Of a DNA stretch of 20,003 bases, positions 1 to 7,554 are shown in pieces. The notes below the pieces were generated by a model. It worked only from the letters and a program-made list of their open reading frames with translations. It had not been told where the DNA came from and made no database searches. The stretch comes from Actinomycetota bacterium (GTDB taxonomy: Bacteria > Actinomycetota > Thermoleophilia > Gaiellales > Gaiellaceae), in contig JAFAIV010000416.1 in assembly GCA_019236545.1 (NCBI GenBank), positions 1-20,003 on the forward strand. The letters are read 5' to 3'. Numbering within the stretch: the stretch's first letter is position 1; the number at the start of each line of letters is the position of its first letter. A program made the position numbers and the translations under genes.

Positions 1-1
1 G

Positions 2-865
2 ATCGAGGCCTCGTCGCACGCGTCGGAGCTGCACCGGCTCGACCGCGTGCGCTTCCGGACGCTCGTCTTCACGAACCTCTCCCAGGACCACCTCGACTTC
101 CACGGCGACATGGAGTCGTACTTCCAGGCGAAGCGGCGGCTCTTCCACGCGGAGCCGCGGCCGATCCCCGTCGTGAATGTCGGCGACGCGTACGGGCGTC
201 GCCTGGCGGAGGAGCTGGAGGACGCGGTCACGTTCACGGCCGACGACGCGAGCGCCCTGGACGGGATCGACCTCAAGCTGCGAGGGCGCTTCAACGTCGA
301 GAACGCGCTCGGCGCGCTCTGGTCGGCGCGGGCGGTCGGCGTCGACGAGGACGCGATCCGGCGCGGGATCGAGTCGGTGCGCGGCGTCCCGGGGCGCTTC
401 GAGGCGGTCGACGAGGGGCAGCCGTTCCACGTGATCGTCGACTACGCGCACAAGCCGGGCGCGCTCGAGAACGTCCTGCGCGCGGCGCGCGACCTCGCGG
501 CGGGGAACCGCGTGCTCGTCGTGCTCGGCGCCGGTGGCGACCGCGACCGCGGCAAGCGGCCCGTGATGGGGCGGCTCGCGTCGGAGCTCGCGGACGTGGC
601 GATCGTGACCTCGGACAACCCCCGCAGCGAGGAGCCCGAGGCGATCATCGGCGAGATCGTCGCCGGAACGGTCGGCGAGGTGGAGGTCGAGCCCGACCGC
701 GCGGCCGCGATCGGGCGCGCGGTCGAGCAGGCGCGCGCGGGCGACGTCGTCCTGATCGCCGGCAAGGGCGCGGAGCAGGGGCAGGTCTTCGCCGACCGGA
801 CGATCCCGTTCGACGACCGCGAGGCGGCACGCGACGCGCTGCGGGCACTGGGGGCGGCGACCTGA
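2..865 (+). CDS. murE: UDP-MurNAc-tripeptide synthetase, meso-diaminopimelate-adding (5' partial)
   Basis: MurE is the cytoplasmic ATP-dependent ligase that adds the third amino acid to UDP-MurNAc-L-Ala-D-Glu. The reading frame is open from base 2, so the N-terminal UDP-binding domain and the ATP P-loop lie outside the window. Seen here are EASSHASELHRL, then FTNLSQDHLDFHGDMESYFQAK, whose lysine (codon 131-133) is the carbamylated metal-site lysine of Mur ligases. GRFNVENALGA follows, then the C-terminal domain with VDYAHKPGALENVL and GAGGDRDRGKRP. The DNPR motif (codons 614-625) is the family marker for meso-DAP rather than L-lysine selection. It ends in ATLIAGKGAEQGQ-like sequence (seen as VLIAGKGAEQGQ) and TIPFDDREAARDAL, typical of the family. 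Its stop overlaps the proposed murF start (CTGA). The GTG at 47 is internal, not the start. Confidence 0.96.
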   Translation: MEASSHASELHRLDRVRFRTLVFTNLSQDHLDFHGDMESYFQAKRRLFHAEPRPIPVVNVGDAYGRRLAEELEDAVTFTADDASALDGIDLKLRGRFNVENALGALWSARAVGVDEDAIRRGIESVRGVPGRFEAVDEGQPFHVIVDYAHKPGALENVLRAARDLAAGNRVLVVLGAGGDRDRGKRPVMGRLASELADVAIVTSDNPRSEEPEAIIGEIVAGTVGEVEVEPDRAAAIGRAVEQARAGDVVLIAGKGAEQGQVFADRTIPFDDREAARDALRALGAAT

Positions 866-2085
866 TCCCGCTGCCGCTCGACGAGCTGCGGTCGCTCGGG
901 CTCGGCAGGCTCGACGGGGACGCAGAGCAGGTCACCGGCGTCCAGGTCGACTCGCGCCGCGTCCGGCCGGGCGACCTCTTCGTCGCGGTGTCGGGCGGCG
1001 AGGCGTTCCTCGACGATGCCCGCGGCCGGGGGGCCGCGGCGTCGCTCGTCCCGGATGACGCGTTCGCGGCGCTCGCAGCGATCGGCTCGGCGGTGCGTGC
1101 GCGGACGACGGCGCGGGTCGTCGGCATCACCGGCTCGGTCGGGAAGACGTCGACGAAGGACATCCTCGGCGCGCTCCTGCGGCCGCACCTGCGCACGGTC
1201 GCGGCCGAGGACGGGTTCAACAACGAGATCGGCGTGCCGCTGACGCTTGCGCGCGTCGAGCCGGACACGGAGGTCGTCGTCGCCGAGATGGCGATGCGCG
1301 GGCTCGGCCAGATCCGCTGGCTCGCCCGTGTCGCTCGCCCGGACCTCGGAGTGATCACGGCGATCGCGCCGGTCCACCTCGAGCTCCTCGGCTCGCTCGA
1401 GGCGATCGCGCAGGCGAAGGCGGAGCTGCTCGAGGAGCTCCCATCGGGCGCGGTGGCCGTGCTGCCGGAGGACACGCCGGTGCTCGAGCCGTTCGTCCCG
1501 GCCGGCCTCGACGTCCGCCGCTTCCGGCCGCCGGACGCCGAGGTGCGGGACGGCGTCACGCGCTTCGACTTCCGCGGACGCGAGGTCGCGTTCCGCTTCG
1601 CCGCGCGGCACCAGGCGACGAACGCGGTCGCCGCGCTCGAGGCGGCCGCCGCGCTCGGTGTCCCGCCGCCGGAGGAGCCGGTCGCAATCGAGTTCTCGCG
1701 CTGGCGCTCGCAGGAGTCGGAGCTGCCGGGCGGAGGCCTGCTCGTCAACGACTCGTGGAACGCGAACCCGGTCGCGACGACCGCCGCGCTCGCGTCGCTG
1801 CTGGAGCGCGCCGAGGGCCGCCGGACGGTTGCGATCCTCGGTGAGATGGCCGAGCTCGGCCCCGAGGCGCCGCGGTTCCACGAGGAGGTGGGGCGGGAGG
1901 CCGCGAAGATCGATCTCGTGATCGGCGTCGGAGAGCTCGCCCGCCACTACGAGCCGGACGAATGGGCCGCGACCGCGGCCGACGCGGTCCCGCTCGCGCG
2001 CCGCCTCGTGCGGCCGGGCGACGTCGTGCTCGTGAAGGGCTCGCGGTCCGTCGGGCTCGAGGTCGTCGTGGAGGCGTTGCGGTGA
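862..2085 (+). CDS. murF: UDP-MurNAc-tripeptide D-alanyl-D-alanine ligase
   Basis: MurF adds D-Ala-D-Ala to give UDP-MurNAc-pentapeptide, the last cytoplasmic precursor. Read from 862 it has about 407 residues, close to the shorter members of the family. The N-terminal substrate domain contains VTGVQVDSRRVRPGDLFVAV, the ATP loop GITGSVGKTSTKD is near residues 88-100, and FNNEIGVPLTL, GEMAELGP and VLVKGSRSVGLE follow. NDSWNANP stands for the usual DxYNANP box, with Trp for Tyr. The first ATG/GTG/TTG in frame is GTG 988, which would remove the conserved N-terminal motif. Between 862 and 988 no standard start exists, so I infer CTG 862, which sits in a CTGA overlap with the murE stop. Identity is very secure; the start is an inference. 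The 3' end overlaps mraY by GTGA. Confidence 0.95.
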   Translation: MIPLPLDELRSLGLGRLDGDAEQVTGVQVDSRRVRPGDLFVAVSGGEAFLDDARGRGAAASLVPDDAFAALAAIGSAVRARTTARVVGITGSVGKTSTKDILGALLRPHLRTVAAEDGFNNEIGVPLTLARVEPDTEVVVAEMAMRGLGQIRWLARVARPDLGVITAIAPVHLELLGSLEAIAQAKAELLEELPSGAVAVLPEDTPVLEPFVPAGLDVRRFRPPDAEVRDGVTRFDFRGREVAFRFAARHQATNAVAALEAAAALGVPPPEEPVAIEFSRWRSQESELPGGGLLVNDSWNANPVATTAALASLLERAEGRRTVAILGEMAELGPEAPRFHEEVGREAAKIDLVIGVGELARHYEPDEWAATAADAVPLARRLVRPGDVVLVKGSRSVGLEVVVEALR

Positions 2086-3089
2086 TCCGCGTCCTGATCG
2101 CCGGCCTCGTCGCGCTCGTCGTCTCGATCGTCATCGGCCCGAGGTTCATCGAGTTCCTGCGCGCGAACGAGTTCGGCCAGCACATCCGCGAGGAGGGGCC
2201 GCAACACCACTTCGCCAAGCAGGGGACGCCGACGATGGGCGGGCTGCTGATCTTGTTCGCGGCGACGCTCGCGTTCCTGCCGGTCAGCCACTTCCGGCTG
2301 CAGGCGCTGACCGTCCTGTTCGCGACGCTCGCCTGCGGCGCGATCGGCTTCCTGGACGACTTCACGAAGCTGACCCATCAGCGCTCGCTCGGGCTCTCCG
2401 GCCGCTGGAAGATGATCCTGCTCGCCGCGGTGACGGTGGTCGTCGCGATCGTCGCGCGCCACCTGCACCTGAGCACGGACGTCTACATCCCGGTGATCGA
2501 CGTCTCGGTGCCGCTGTCGTACGGCTGGTACCCGTTCCTCTTCCTGATCATCGCGGGGGCGTCGAACGGGACGAACCTCGCCGACGGCGTCGACGGCCTC
2601 GCGGCGGGGACGGCGATCATCGCGCTGTTCACGTTCATGGCGATGAACGTCGTCTCGTTCGTCCGCTCGGGCCCGCCCGCGCACCGCAACCTGACGACGC
2701 TCGACCTCGCGATCATCGGCGCCGCGCTGATCGGGGCCGCGATCGGGTTCCTCTGGTACAACGCCTTCCCCGCCGAGGTCTTCATGGGCGACACCGGCTC
2801 CATGGCGTTCGGGGGCGCGCTCGCGACGTTCGCGATCATGATGAAGGTCGAGTTCCTGCTGCTCCTGATCGGCGGGATCTTCGTGATCGAGGCGCTGTCC
2901 GTGATGATCCAGGTCTTCGCGTTCAAGCGCTTCGGGCGGCGCGTGTTCCTGATGACGCCGATCCACCACCACTTCGAGATGAAGGCGTGGTCGGACACGA
3001 AGATCATGGTGCGGTTCTGGATCGTCGCCGGCCTCCTGTGCGCGGCCGGGTTCGCGCTGTACTACCGGTACTACTTCGCGCAGCGGTGA
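2082..3089 (+). CDS. mraY: Phospho-MurNAc-pentapeptide transferase (lipid I synthase)
   Basis: MraY is the integral membrane enzyme that moves phospho-MurNAc-pentapeptide from UDP to undecaprenyl phosphate, making lipid I. The 335-residue product has about ten hydrophobic segments, beginning with MIRVLIAGLVALVVSIVIG. Family motifs are intact: GPQHHFAKQGTPTMGG near residues 38-53, GFLDDFTKL with the paired catalytic aspartates, NGTNLADGVDGLAAG, GDTGSMAFGG, and TPIHHHFEMKAW near the C-terminus. The start is GTG 2082, placed by the GTGA overlap with murF, the GGAGG at 2070-2074 seven bases upstream, and the fit to the family N-terminus. A longer in-frame start at 1962 would lie deep in murF and add an Arg-rich stretch without family support. 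The next gene starts in the mraY stop, again GTGA. Confidence 0.97.
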   Translation: MIRVLIAGLVALVVSIVIGPRFIEFLRANEFGQHIREEGPQHHFAKQGTPTMGGLLILFAATLAFLPVSHFRLQALTVLFATLACGAIGFLDDFTKLTHQRSLGLSGRWKMILLAAVTVVVAIVARHLHLSTDVYIPVIDVSVPLSYGWYPFLFLIIAGASNGTNLADGVDGLAAGTAIIALFTFMAMNVVSFVRSGPPAHRNLTTLDLAIIGAALIGAAIGFLWYNAFPAEVFMGDTGSMAFGGALATFAIMMKVEFLLLLIGGIFVIEALSVMIQVFAFKRFGRRVFLMTPIHHHFEMKAWSDTKIMVRFWIVAGLLCAAGFALYYRYYFAQR

Positions 3090-3937
3090 GCGGCGGCTGG
3101 GCCGACTGGCTCCGCGAGGGTCGCTTCGCCGGGATGAGCGAGGAGGAGCGCGAGGAGCAGCTGCGGCTGCTCGGCGTCGTCCGCGACCAGGTCCTCGACC
3201 TCGCGCGCCTCGGGCCGGGCGACGACGTCCTCGACCTCGGCGCGGGGACAGGGCTGCTGACGTTCGGCGCGCACGAGCGGATCGGCGACGGCTGGGTGAT
3301 CGCGGTCGACCCGGAGGTCGACAACCTCCAGGAGCTGCTGCGAACGGCGCACGGGCTCGAGGCGGCGGGGATCTCGTACCTCGTCGGCGATGCGGAGGTG
3401 TTGCCGCTGCCGGACGCGTCCGTCGACGCGGCGGTGACACGGTCGGTGCTGATGTACGTGGAGGATCTCGCCGAGGCGGCGCGGGAGCTGTTCCGCGTGC
3501 TGCGGCCGGGCGGGCGACTCGCCTGCTACGAGCCGCTGAACCGGCGCGGCACCTATCTCCCGACGACGGTGGACTGGACGCCCGTCGGCGCCGACCTCGC
3601 CGCGCGGGTCGCGGCGGAGTGGGAGGCGCACGCCGCGTCGTCGGCGCTGATGCGGCTGGACGAGGGTGCGCTCGAGGGCGCGCTGCAGGACGCCGGGTTC
3701 GCGGAGGTCTCGGTCGAGGTCGGCGAGCGCGACGAGCCGTGGCTCGTGGACGAGGCCTCCGCGGCGGCGCGGCTCGACGCCGTCGGCGCGGCCGGCGAGC
3801 CGTCGCTCCGCGAGCGCTGGGCGCGGACGTTCGCCCCCCACGAGCTCGAGCTCTTCGTGGCGCACCTCGGCTCGCTCGCCGGCACGACCCTCACCTTCCG
3901 CCGCGCCGAGGCATGGGTCAGCGCGACGCGCCCGTGA
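3086..3937 (+). CDS. Class I SAM-dependent methyltransferase within the dcw cluster
   Basis: This 283-residue protein has a Rossmann-type methyltransferase fold of the Methyltransf_11/UbiE-like kind. Motif I is VLDLGAGTGLLTFG (about residues 48-61), the acidic end of strand 2 is AVDPE (D75), GDAEVLPLPDASVDAAV (101-117) supplies the adenine-contacting acid and motif II, and FRVLRPGGRLACYEP follows (136-150). The C-terminal half is Ala/Glu-rich and likely forms a substrate cap. I cannot name the substrate. It is not RsmH (MraW), which sits at the start of many dcw clusters and looks different. The GTG start lies in the mraY stop (GTGA), so it is probably co-translated with mraY and precedes murD. 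That context hints at cell-wall precursors or lipids, but the gene may simply be a passenger. Base composition matches its neighbours. Confidence 0.9.
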   Translation: MSGGWADWLREGRFAGMSEEEREEQLRLLGVVRDQVLDLARLGPGDDVLDLGAGTGLLTFGAHERIGDGWVIAVDPEVDNLQELLRTAHGLEAAGISYLVGDAEVLPLPDASVDAAVTRSVLMYVEDLAEAARELFRVLRPGGRLACYEPLNRRGTYLPTTVDWTPVGADLAARVAAEWEAHAASSALMRLDEGALEGALQDAGFAEVSVEVGERDEPWLVDEASAAARLDAVGAAGEPSLRERWARTFAPHELELFVAHLGSLAGTTLTFRRAEAWVSATRP

Positions 3938-4012
3938 GGAAGCGGCGCGTCCGCGCCGAACTCGTCATGGATGTGCCCGGAAGCCGCGACACCCGCGTCA
4001 CCCCTGCGCGCG

Positions 4013-4134
4013 TACGCTGATCGCAGGGGCCCTCGCGCCCCCCAGGGGGCTGCAAACGTCGTCGGCAAAGCCGACGACGTCCGGCCGGTGGACCCCGGCC
4101 GCCGTCGGCGCCCGGTGGGGGGGAGGCGTTCGCC
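4013..4134 (+). promoter_or_regulatory. Candidate -10 box and structured 5' leader of murD
   Basis: This is most of the 197-bp gap between the methyltransferase and murD. TACGCT (4013-4018) fits a -10 hexamer, putting a start of transcription near A4025; no convincing -35 is seen. The implied leader of about 110 nt begins AGGGGCCC. It has a C-run (4038-4043) that can pair with the G-run before it (4026-4029) or the one after it (4045-4049). A perfect 11-bp hairpin with an AAA loop follows (4056-4066 with 4070-4080), then a further inverted repeat (CGGCC 4082-4086, GGCCG 4097-4101). GGGAGG at 4121-4126 is a strong ribosome-binding site eight bases before the murD GTG. A smaller hairpin at 3943-3958, without a T tract, follows the methyltransferase stop. 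Confidence 0.5.
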
Positions 4135-5391
4135 GTGACAGGGACACGTCCGGAAGAGGCATGGCTGCCAAGGCGCGCGGTCGTGGTCGGGCTCGCGCGC
4201 TCCGGGCGCGCGGCCGCGCTCGCGCTCGCTCGGCGCGGCGTGGCGGTGGTCGCCGCCGACCGCTCCCCGGACGCCGACGCGGGAAGGCTCGTGGACGCCG
4301 GCGTCGAAGTCCGGCTGGGGACGGAGGACGTGTCGTTGCTCGAAGCTGCGGACCTGCTCGTGAAGAGCCCGGGCGTGCCGGCGGAATCGCCGCTGCCCGC
4401 GGCCGCGCGCGCTCGTCGCGTCCCGATCTGGAGCGAGGTCGAGCTCGGCTACCGGCTGCTGCCGCCCGGCACCGGGCTGATCGGTGTCACCGGGACGAAC
4501 GGCAAGACCACCACGACGGAGCTGCTCGGCGCGATCCTCCGCGCGGACGGCCGCCGCACCGAGGTCGCCGGCAACGTCGGCCGGCCGCTCACCGACGTCG
4601 CCGAGGAGCTCGCCCCCGGCTCGTGGGTCGTCTGCGAGTTGTCGAGCTTCCAGCTCGAGGACGTCCAGGAGCTCGCCTGCGACGTCGCCGTCCTGCTCAA
4701 CCTCGAGCCCGACCACCTCGACCGGCACGGCACCTTCGAGGCGTACCGCGAGGCGAAGCTCCGCATCTTCGAGCGCACCCGCGCCAAGATCGTCCCACGC
4801 GGCATGGGCCTCGACGGCACGGAGTTCTCCGCCGACGACCCGCTCCCGGCCCAGCCGCTCATCCCCGGCGCGCACAACCGCGAGAACGCCGCCGCCGCGA
4901 CCGCCGCGGCCCGAGCCGCCGGCGTCCGCGACGACGCGATCGCCGAGGCGCTGCGCACCTTCCCCGGCGTGCCTCACCGCCTCGAGCTCGTGCGCGAGCT
5001 CCGCGGCGTGCGTTGGGTCAACGACTCGAAGGCGACCAACACCGCCGCTGCCCGCCGCGGCGTCGCCGCCTACGACGCGCCGATCCGCCTGATCCTCGGC
5101 GGCTCGCTCAAGGGAGAGGACTTCGGCCCGTTCGCGCGCGACCTCCCGCGGAGCGTCCGCTCGATCTACCTCGTCGGCGAGGCCAGCGAGCAGCTCGCGG
5201 CAGCCCTAGACGCGGCCGGCCGCGACTACGTCCGCGCCGGCGACCTCGGCACCGCCGTCGACCTCGCGGCCGGCGACGCGGAGTCGGGCGATGTCGTCCT
5301 CCTCTCGCCGGCCGCCGCGAGCTACGACCAGTTCGCGAACTTCGAGCAGCGCGGCGACACCTTCCGCCGCCTCGTGGAGACGCTCACGTGA
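4135..5391 (+). CDS. murD: UDP-MurNAc-L-alanine:D-glutamate ligase
   Basis: MurD is the cytosolic ATP-dependent ligase that adds D-glutamate to UDP-MurNAc-L-Ala. The 418-residue product has the N-terminal UDP-binding Rossmann motif VVVGLARSGRAAA (16-28) and LLVKSPGVP. The P-loop is GVTGTNGKTTTTE (117-129). LLNLEPDHLDRHGTFEAYREAK provides the Mg/carbamyl-lysine region, and VNDSKATNTAA, LILGGSLKGEDF and LLSPAAASYDQFANFEQRG complete the MurD signature. GTG 4135 is preceded by GGGAGG at optimal distance, and the N-terminus fits the family. Unlike its upstream neighbours it does not overlap the previous gene; it has its own leader and probable promoter. It ends in a GTGA overlap with ftsW. Confidence 0.97.
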   Translation: MTGTRPEEAWLPRRAVVVGLARSGRAAALALARRGVAVVAADRSPDADAGRLVDAGVEVRLGTEDVSLLEAADLLVKSPGVPAESPLPAAARARRVPIWSEVELGYRLLPPGTGLIGVTGTNGKTTTTELLGAILRADGRRTEVAGNVGRPLTDVAEELAPGSWVVCELSSFQLEDVQELACDVAVLLNLEPDHLDRHGTFEAYREAKLRIFERTRAKIVPRGMGLDGTEFSADDPLPAQPLIPGAHNRENAAAATAAARAAGVRDDAIAEALRTFPGVPHRLELVRELRGVRWVNDSKATNTAAARRGVAAYDAPIRLILGGSLKGEDFGPFARDLPRSVRSIYLVGEASEQLAAALDAAGRDYVRAGDLGTAVDLAAGDAESGDVVLLSPAAASYDQFANFEQRGDTFRRLVETLT

Positions 5392-6641
5392 GCCGCCGCG
5401 CCGCCGTCCCGAAGGCGCTCCAGTTCGAGTGGAACCTGCTCGTCCTGATCACGGTCGCCTTCGTGCTCTTCGGGCTGATCATGGTCTACAGCGCCACGTC
5501 CGGATCGGCCGCGCTCGGCGGCTCGAACCCGACCGGCTACCTCGAGCGACAGGGTCTCTACGCGCTCGTCGGGACGATCCTCGCCATCGCCGCCGCCCGC
5601 AGCGACTTCCGCAAGCTCCGCCACCTCGCGCCGTCGCTCGTCCTGACCGCGCTCTTCCTCTGCCTCGCCGTGCTCGCGATCGGCGAGCGGATCAACGGCG
5701 CCCGCCGCTGGATCGGCGCGGGATCGCTCCAGCTGCAGCCGTCCGAGCTCGCGAAGCTCGCGCTCGTCATCTGGACGGCCGCCTACCTCGCGCGCACCCC
5801 GGCGCCGCGGACGCTGAAGGAGCTGGCGCGCCCGGTCGGAGCCCTCGTAGGGCTCTTCTGCATCCTCGTCCTCGCCGAGCCCGACCTCGGCACCGCGATC
5901 ACGATCGTCGTGATGGTCGGCGCGATGCTGCTCGTCTCCGGCACGCCGATCCCCACCCTCGCGAGCGGTTACGCGATCGTCTTCGGCCTCGCCGCCGCGG
6001 CGACGTGGGCCTCGCCGTACCGGAAGGCGCGGCTCCTCACCTTCCTCGACCCGTGGAAGGACCCGCTCGGCGCCGGTCTCCAGAACGTCCAGGCGCTGAT
6101 CAGCCTCGGCTCCGGCGGTGTCTTCGGGCGCGGCCTCGGCCAGGGGATCGAGAAGCTCCACTACCTCCCCGAGGCCCACACGGACATGATCTTCGCCGTC
6201 GTCGGCGAGGAGCTCGGCCTCGTCGGCGTCACCGTCCTCGTCGTCGGCTACTGCGCGTTCGCCTACGCGGGCCTCCGCCTCGCGCTCTCGTGCAAGGACC
6301 CGTTCGGGAAGCGCCTCGCCGCGGGGATCACGGCGCTCGTCACCGGCCAGGCGGCGATCAACATCGCGGCAGTCGTCGGGCTCGCCCCGCTGACCGGGAT
6401 CCCGCTCCCGTTCGTGTCGTACGGGGGCTCGAGCCTCGTTGTCACGCTCGCCTGTGTGGGCATCCTCCTTAACATCGCCCGGAATGGAGCGACGGTCGCA
6501 GCTGAGGTGCCTGATCGCAGCCGGCGGGACGGTCGGCCACGTCGCGCCCGCGCTGGCGGTGGCGGAGGCGCTGCGCGCCCGCGGAGCGAGCGTGACGTTC
6601 GCCGGGTCGCGGGATCGCGTCGAAGCGCAGCTCGTCCCTGA
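5388..6641 (+). CDS. ftsW: Septal peptidoglycan glycosyltransferase FtsW (SEDS family)
   Basis: FtsW is the SEDS-family polytopic membrane protein that polymerises lipid II at the septum together with its cognate class B PBP. The 417-residue product has about ten membrane segments. Signature stretches are RWIGAGSLQLQPSELAK, LAEPDLGTAI, AHTDMIFAVVGEELGLVG and TGIPLPFVSYGGSS. RodA is the alternative, but the place between murD and murG favours FtsW. The GTG start lies in the murD stop (GTGA). The conserved protein ends around LLNIARNG, after which the frame stays open for about 50 more codons, giving an Arg/Ala/Gly-rich tail. This tail is read out of frame over the start of murG. It is either a real 158-nt overlap or the result of a sequence error near 6480. 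Confidence 0.95.
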   Translation: MSRRAAVPKALQFEWNLLVLITVAFVLFGLIMVYSATSGSAALGGSNPTGYLERQGLYALVGTILAIAAARSDFRKLRHLAPSLVLTALFLCLAVLAIGERINGARRWIGAGSLQLQPSELAKLALVIWTAAYLARTPAPRTLKELARPVGALVGLFCILVLAEPDLGTAITIVVMVGAMLLVSGTPIPTLASGYAIVFGLAAAATWASPYRKARLLTFLDPWKDPLGAGLQNVQALISLGSGGVFGRGLGQGIEKLHYLPEAHTDMIFAVVGEELGLVGVTVLVVGYCAFAYAGLRLALSCKDPFGKRLAAGITALVTGQAAINIAAVVGLAPLTGIPLPFVSYGGSSLVVTLACVGILLNIARNGATVAAEVPDRSRRDGRPRRARAGGGGGAARPRSERDVRRVAGSRRSAARP

Positions 6642-7554
6642 GCGCGGCTACGAGTTCGACGCGTTCGCCGTCTCGGGCTTCCCGCGCCGCCCGGGGCTGC
6701 CGCTCCTCCGCGCCCTCTGGCGCGCGCTCGGCGCGCCGCTCGCGTGCCTGCGCATCCTCGCGCGGCGGCGGCCGGACGTCGTCCTCGGCGGCGGCGGGTA
6801 CGTGGCCGGGCCGATGGTGCTCGCCGCGTGGCTGCGCGGGATCCCCGCAGCGGTGACCGAGGCCGACGCGCACCTCGGTCTCGCGAACCGGATGGCGGTG
6901 CCGTTCGCGCGGCGCGTCTTCCTCGCGCTGCCCGTCGGCCGCGAGGGGGCGAAGTACCGCGTCGTCGGACGCCCGATCCCGGCGCTCTCGCGCGCCCTGC
7001 CGCGCGACGAGGCGCGTGCCCGGCTCGATCTCCCGCCGGACGGGCCGGTCGTCCTCGTCTTCGGCGGCTCGCTCGGCGCCCGGCTCCTGAACGAGGTCGC
7101 GCTCGACGCATGGGCCGAGTCGGGCCCCGCCGTCCTCCACCTCTGCGGGCACCGCGACTACGAGGAGCTGCGCGGGCGCGTGTCGCGGCCGGACTACAAG
7201 CTGCTTCCGTTCGTCGAGGAGATGGGGGCGGCGTACGGCGCCGCGGACGTCGCCTTCGCGCGCGCGGGGGGATCGGTCTGGGAGCTCGCGGCGGCCGGGC
7301 TGCCTGCGGTCCTCGTTCCCGGCGACTTCGCGACCGGCAACCACCAGGAGAAGAACGCGCGCTGGTTCGTCGACGCCGGCGGCGCGGTCGTCGTCCCCGA
7401 GCGGGACGCCGCTCGCGCGGCCGAGGTCGTCGACGAGCTCCTCGCCGACCCCGAGCGTCTCGTGCGGATGGCCGAGGCGATGCGCGCGGCCGCCAAGCCG
7501 GACGCTGCGGAGGTGATCGCGGATGAGCTCGTCGCCCTCGCCGCTCGCGGGTAG
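6484..7554 (+). CDS. murG: Lipid II synthase: undecaprenyl-PP-MurNAc-pentapeptide GlcNAc transferase
   Basis: MurG is the peripheral membrane GT28 glycosyltransferase that adds GlcNAc from UDP-GlcNAc to lipid I. The 356-residue protein starts with the glycine loop IAAGGTVGHVAPALAVAEAL (about residues 10-29). The third position of GGTxGH is Val, where E. coli has Gly and mycobacteria, as I recall, Ala. VLGGGGYVAGPM follows, then TEADAHLGLANR (the usual HEQN region, here TEAD). VLVFGGSLGARLLN and RAGGSVWELAAAGLPAVLVP with GNHQEKNA form the UDP-GlcNAc site of the C-terminal domain. ATG 6484 is chosen because earlier in-frame starts (such as TTG 6439) add unrelated residues. No good ribosome-binding site precedes it. 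The start lies 158 nt inside ftsW. The 3' end carries the ribosome-binding site and start of murC. Confidence 0.96.
   Translation: MERRSQLRCLIAAGGTVGHVAPALAVAEALRARGASVTFAGSRDRVEAQLVPERGYEFDAFAVSGFPRRPGLPLLRALWRALGAPLACLRILARRRPDVVLGGGGYVAGPMVLAAWLRGIPAAVTEADAHLGLANRMAVPFARRVFLALPVGREGAKYRVVGRPIPALSRALPRDEARARLDLPPDGPVVLVFGGSLGARLLNEVALDAWAESGPAVLHLCGHRDYEELRGRVSRPDYKLLPFVEEMGAAYGAADVAFARAGGSVWELAAAGLPAVLVPGDFATGNHQEKNARWFVDAGGAVVVPERDAARAAEVVDELLADPERLVRMAEAMRAAAKPDAAEVIADELVALAARG
7509..7516 (+). promoter_or_regulatory. Strong ribosome-binding site of murC inside murG
   Basis: GGAGGTGA is a full match to the usual anti-Shine-Dalgarno sequence of 16S rRNA and the match extends into the following T. 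It ends six bases before the murC ATG and is embedded in the last codons of murG. It decides the murC start at 7523. Confidence 0.85.

Noticed and set aside
3943..3958. Hairpin CGGCGC-GTCC-GCGCCG after the methyltransferase as a terminator
   Set aside because: The stem is only six base pairs and no T tract follows, so a rho-independent terminator is not supported.
3934..4020. 28-codon ORF from a GTGA overlap with the methyltransferase stop
   Set aside because: The position copies the coupled-gene pattern, but the peptide is short, basic and unlike anything known, and it has no other support. Chance GTG in GC-rich sequence is enough to explain it.
4050..4090. Resemblance of GGCAAAGCC in the murD leader to the conserved core of c-di-GMP-I riboswitches
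   Set aside because: Here the AAA is the loop of a perfect 11-bp hairpin, and the other conserved parts and the two-helix layout of that riboswitch were not seen.
442..5000. Long open frames on the - strand across murE-murD (for example 442-1947, 1947-3440, 3553-4977)
   Set aside because: Their translations are low-complexity, rich in Arg, Ala, Asp and Glu, and mirror the codon bias of the + strand Mur genes, which have full family motifs. They are shadows.
6490..6540. GGTVGH in MurG as a possible inactivating change
   Set aside because: This position varies in Actinomycetota (Ala in mycobacteria, as I recall), and the other substrate-binding motifs are intact.
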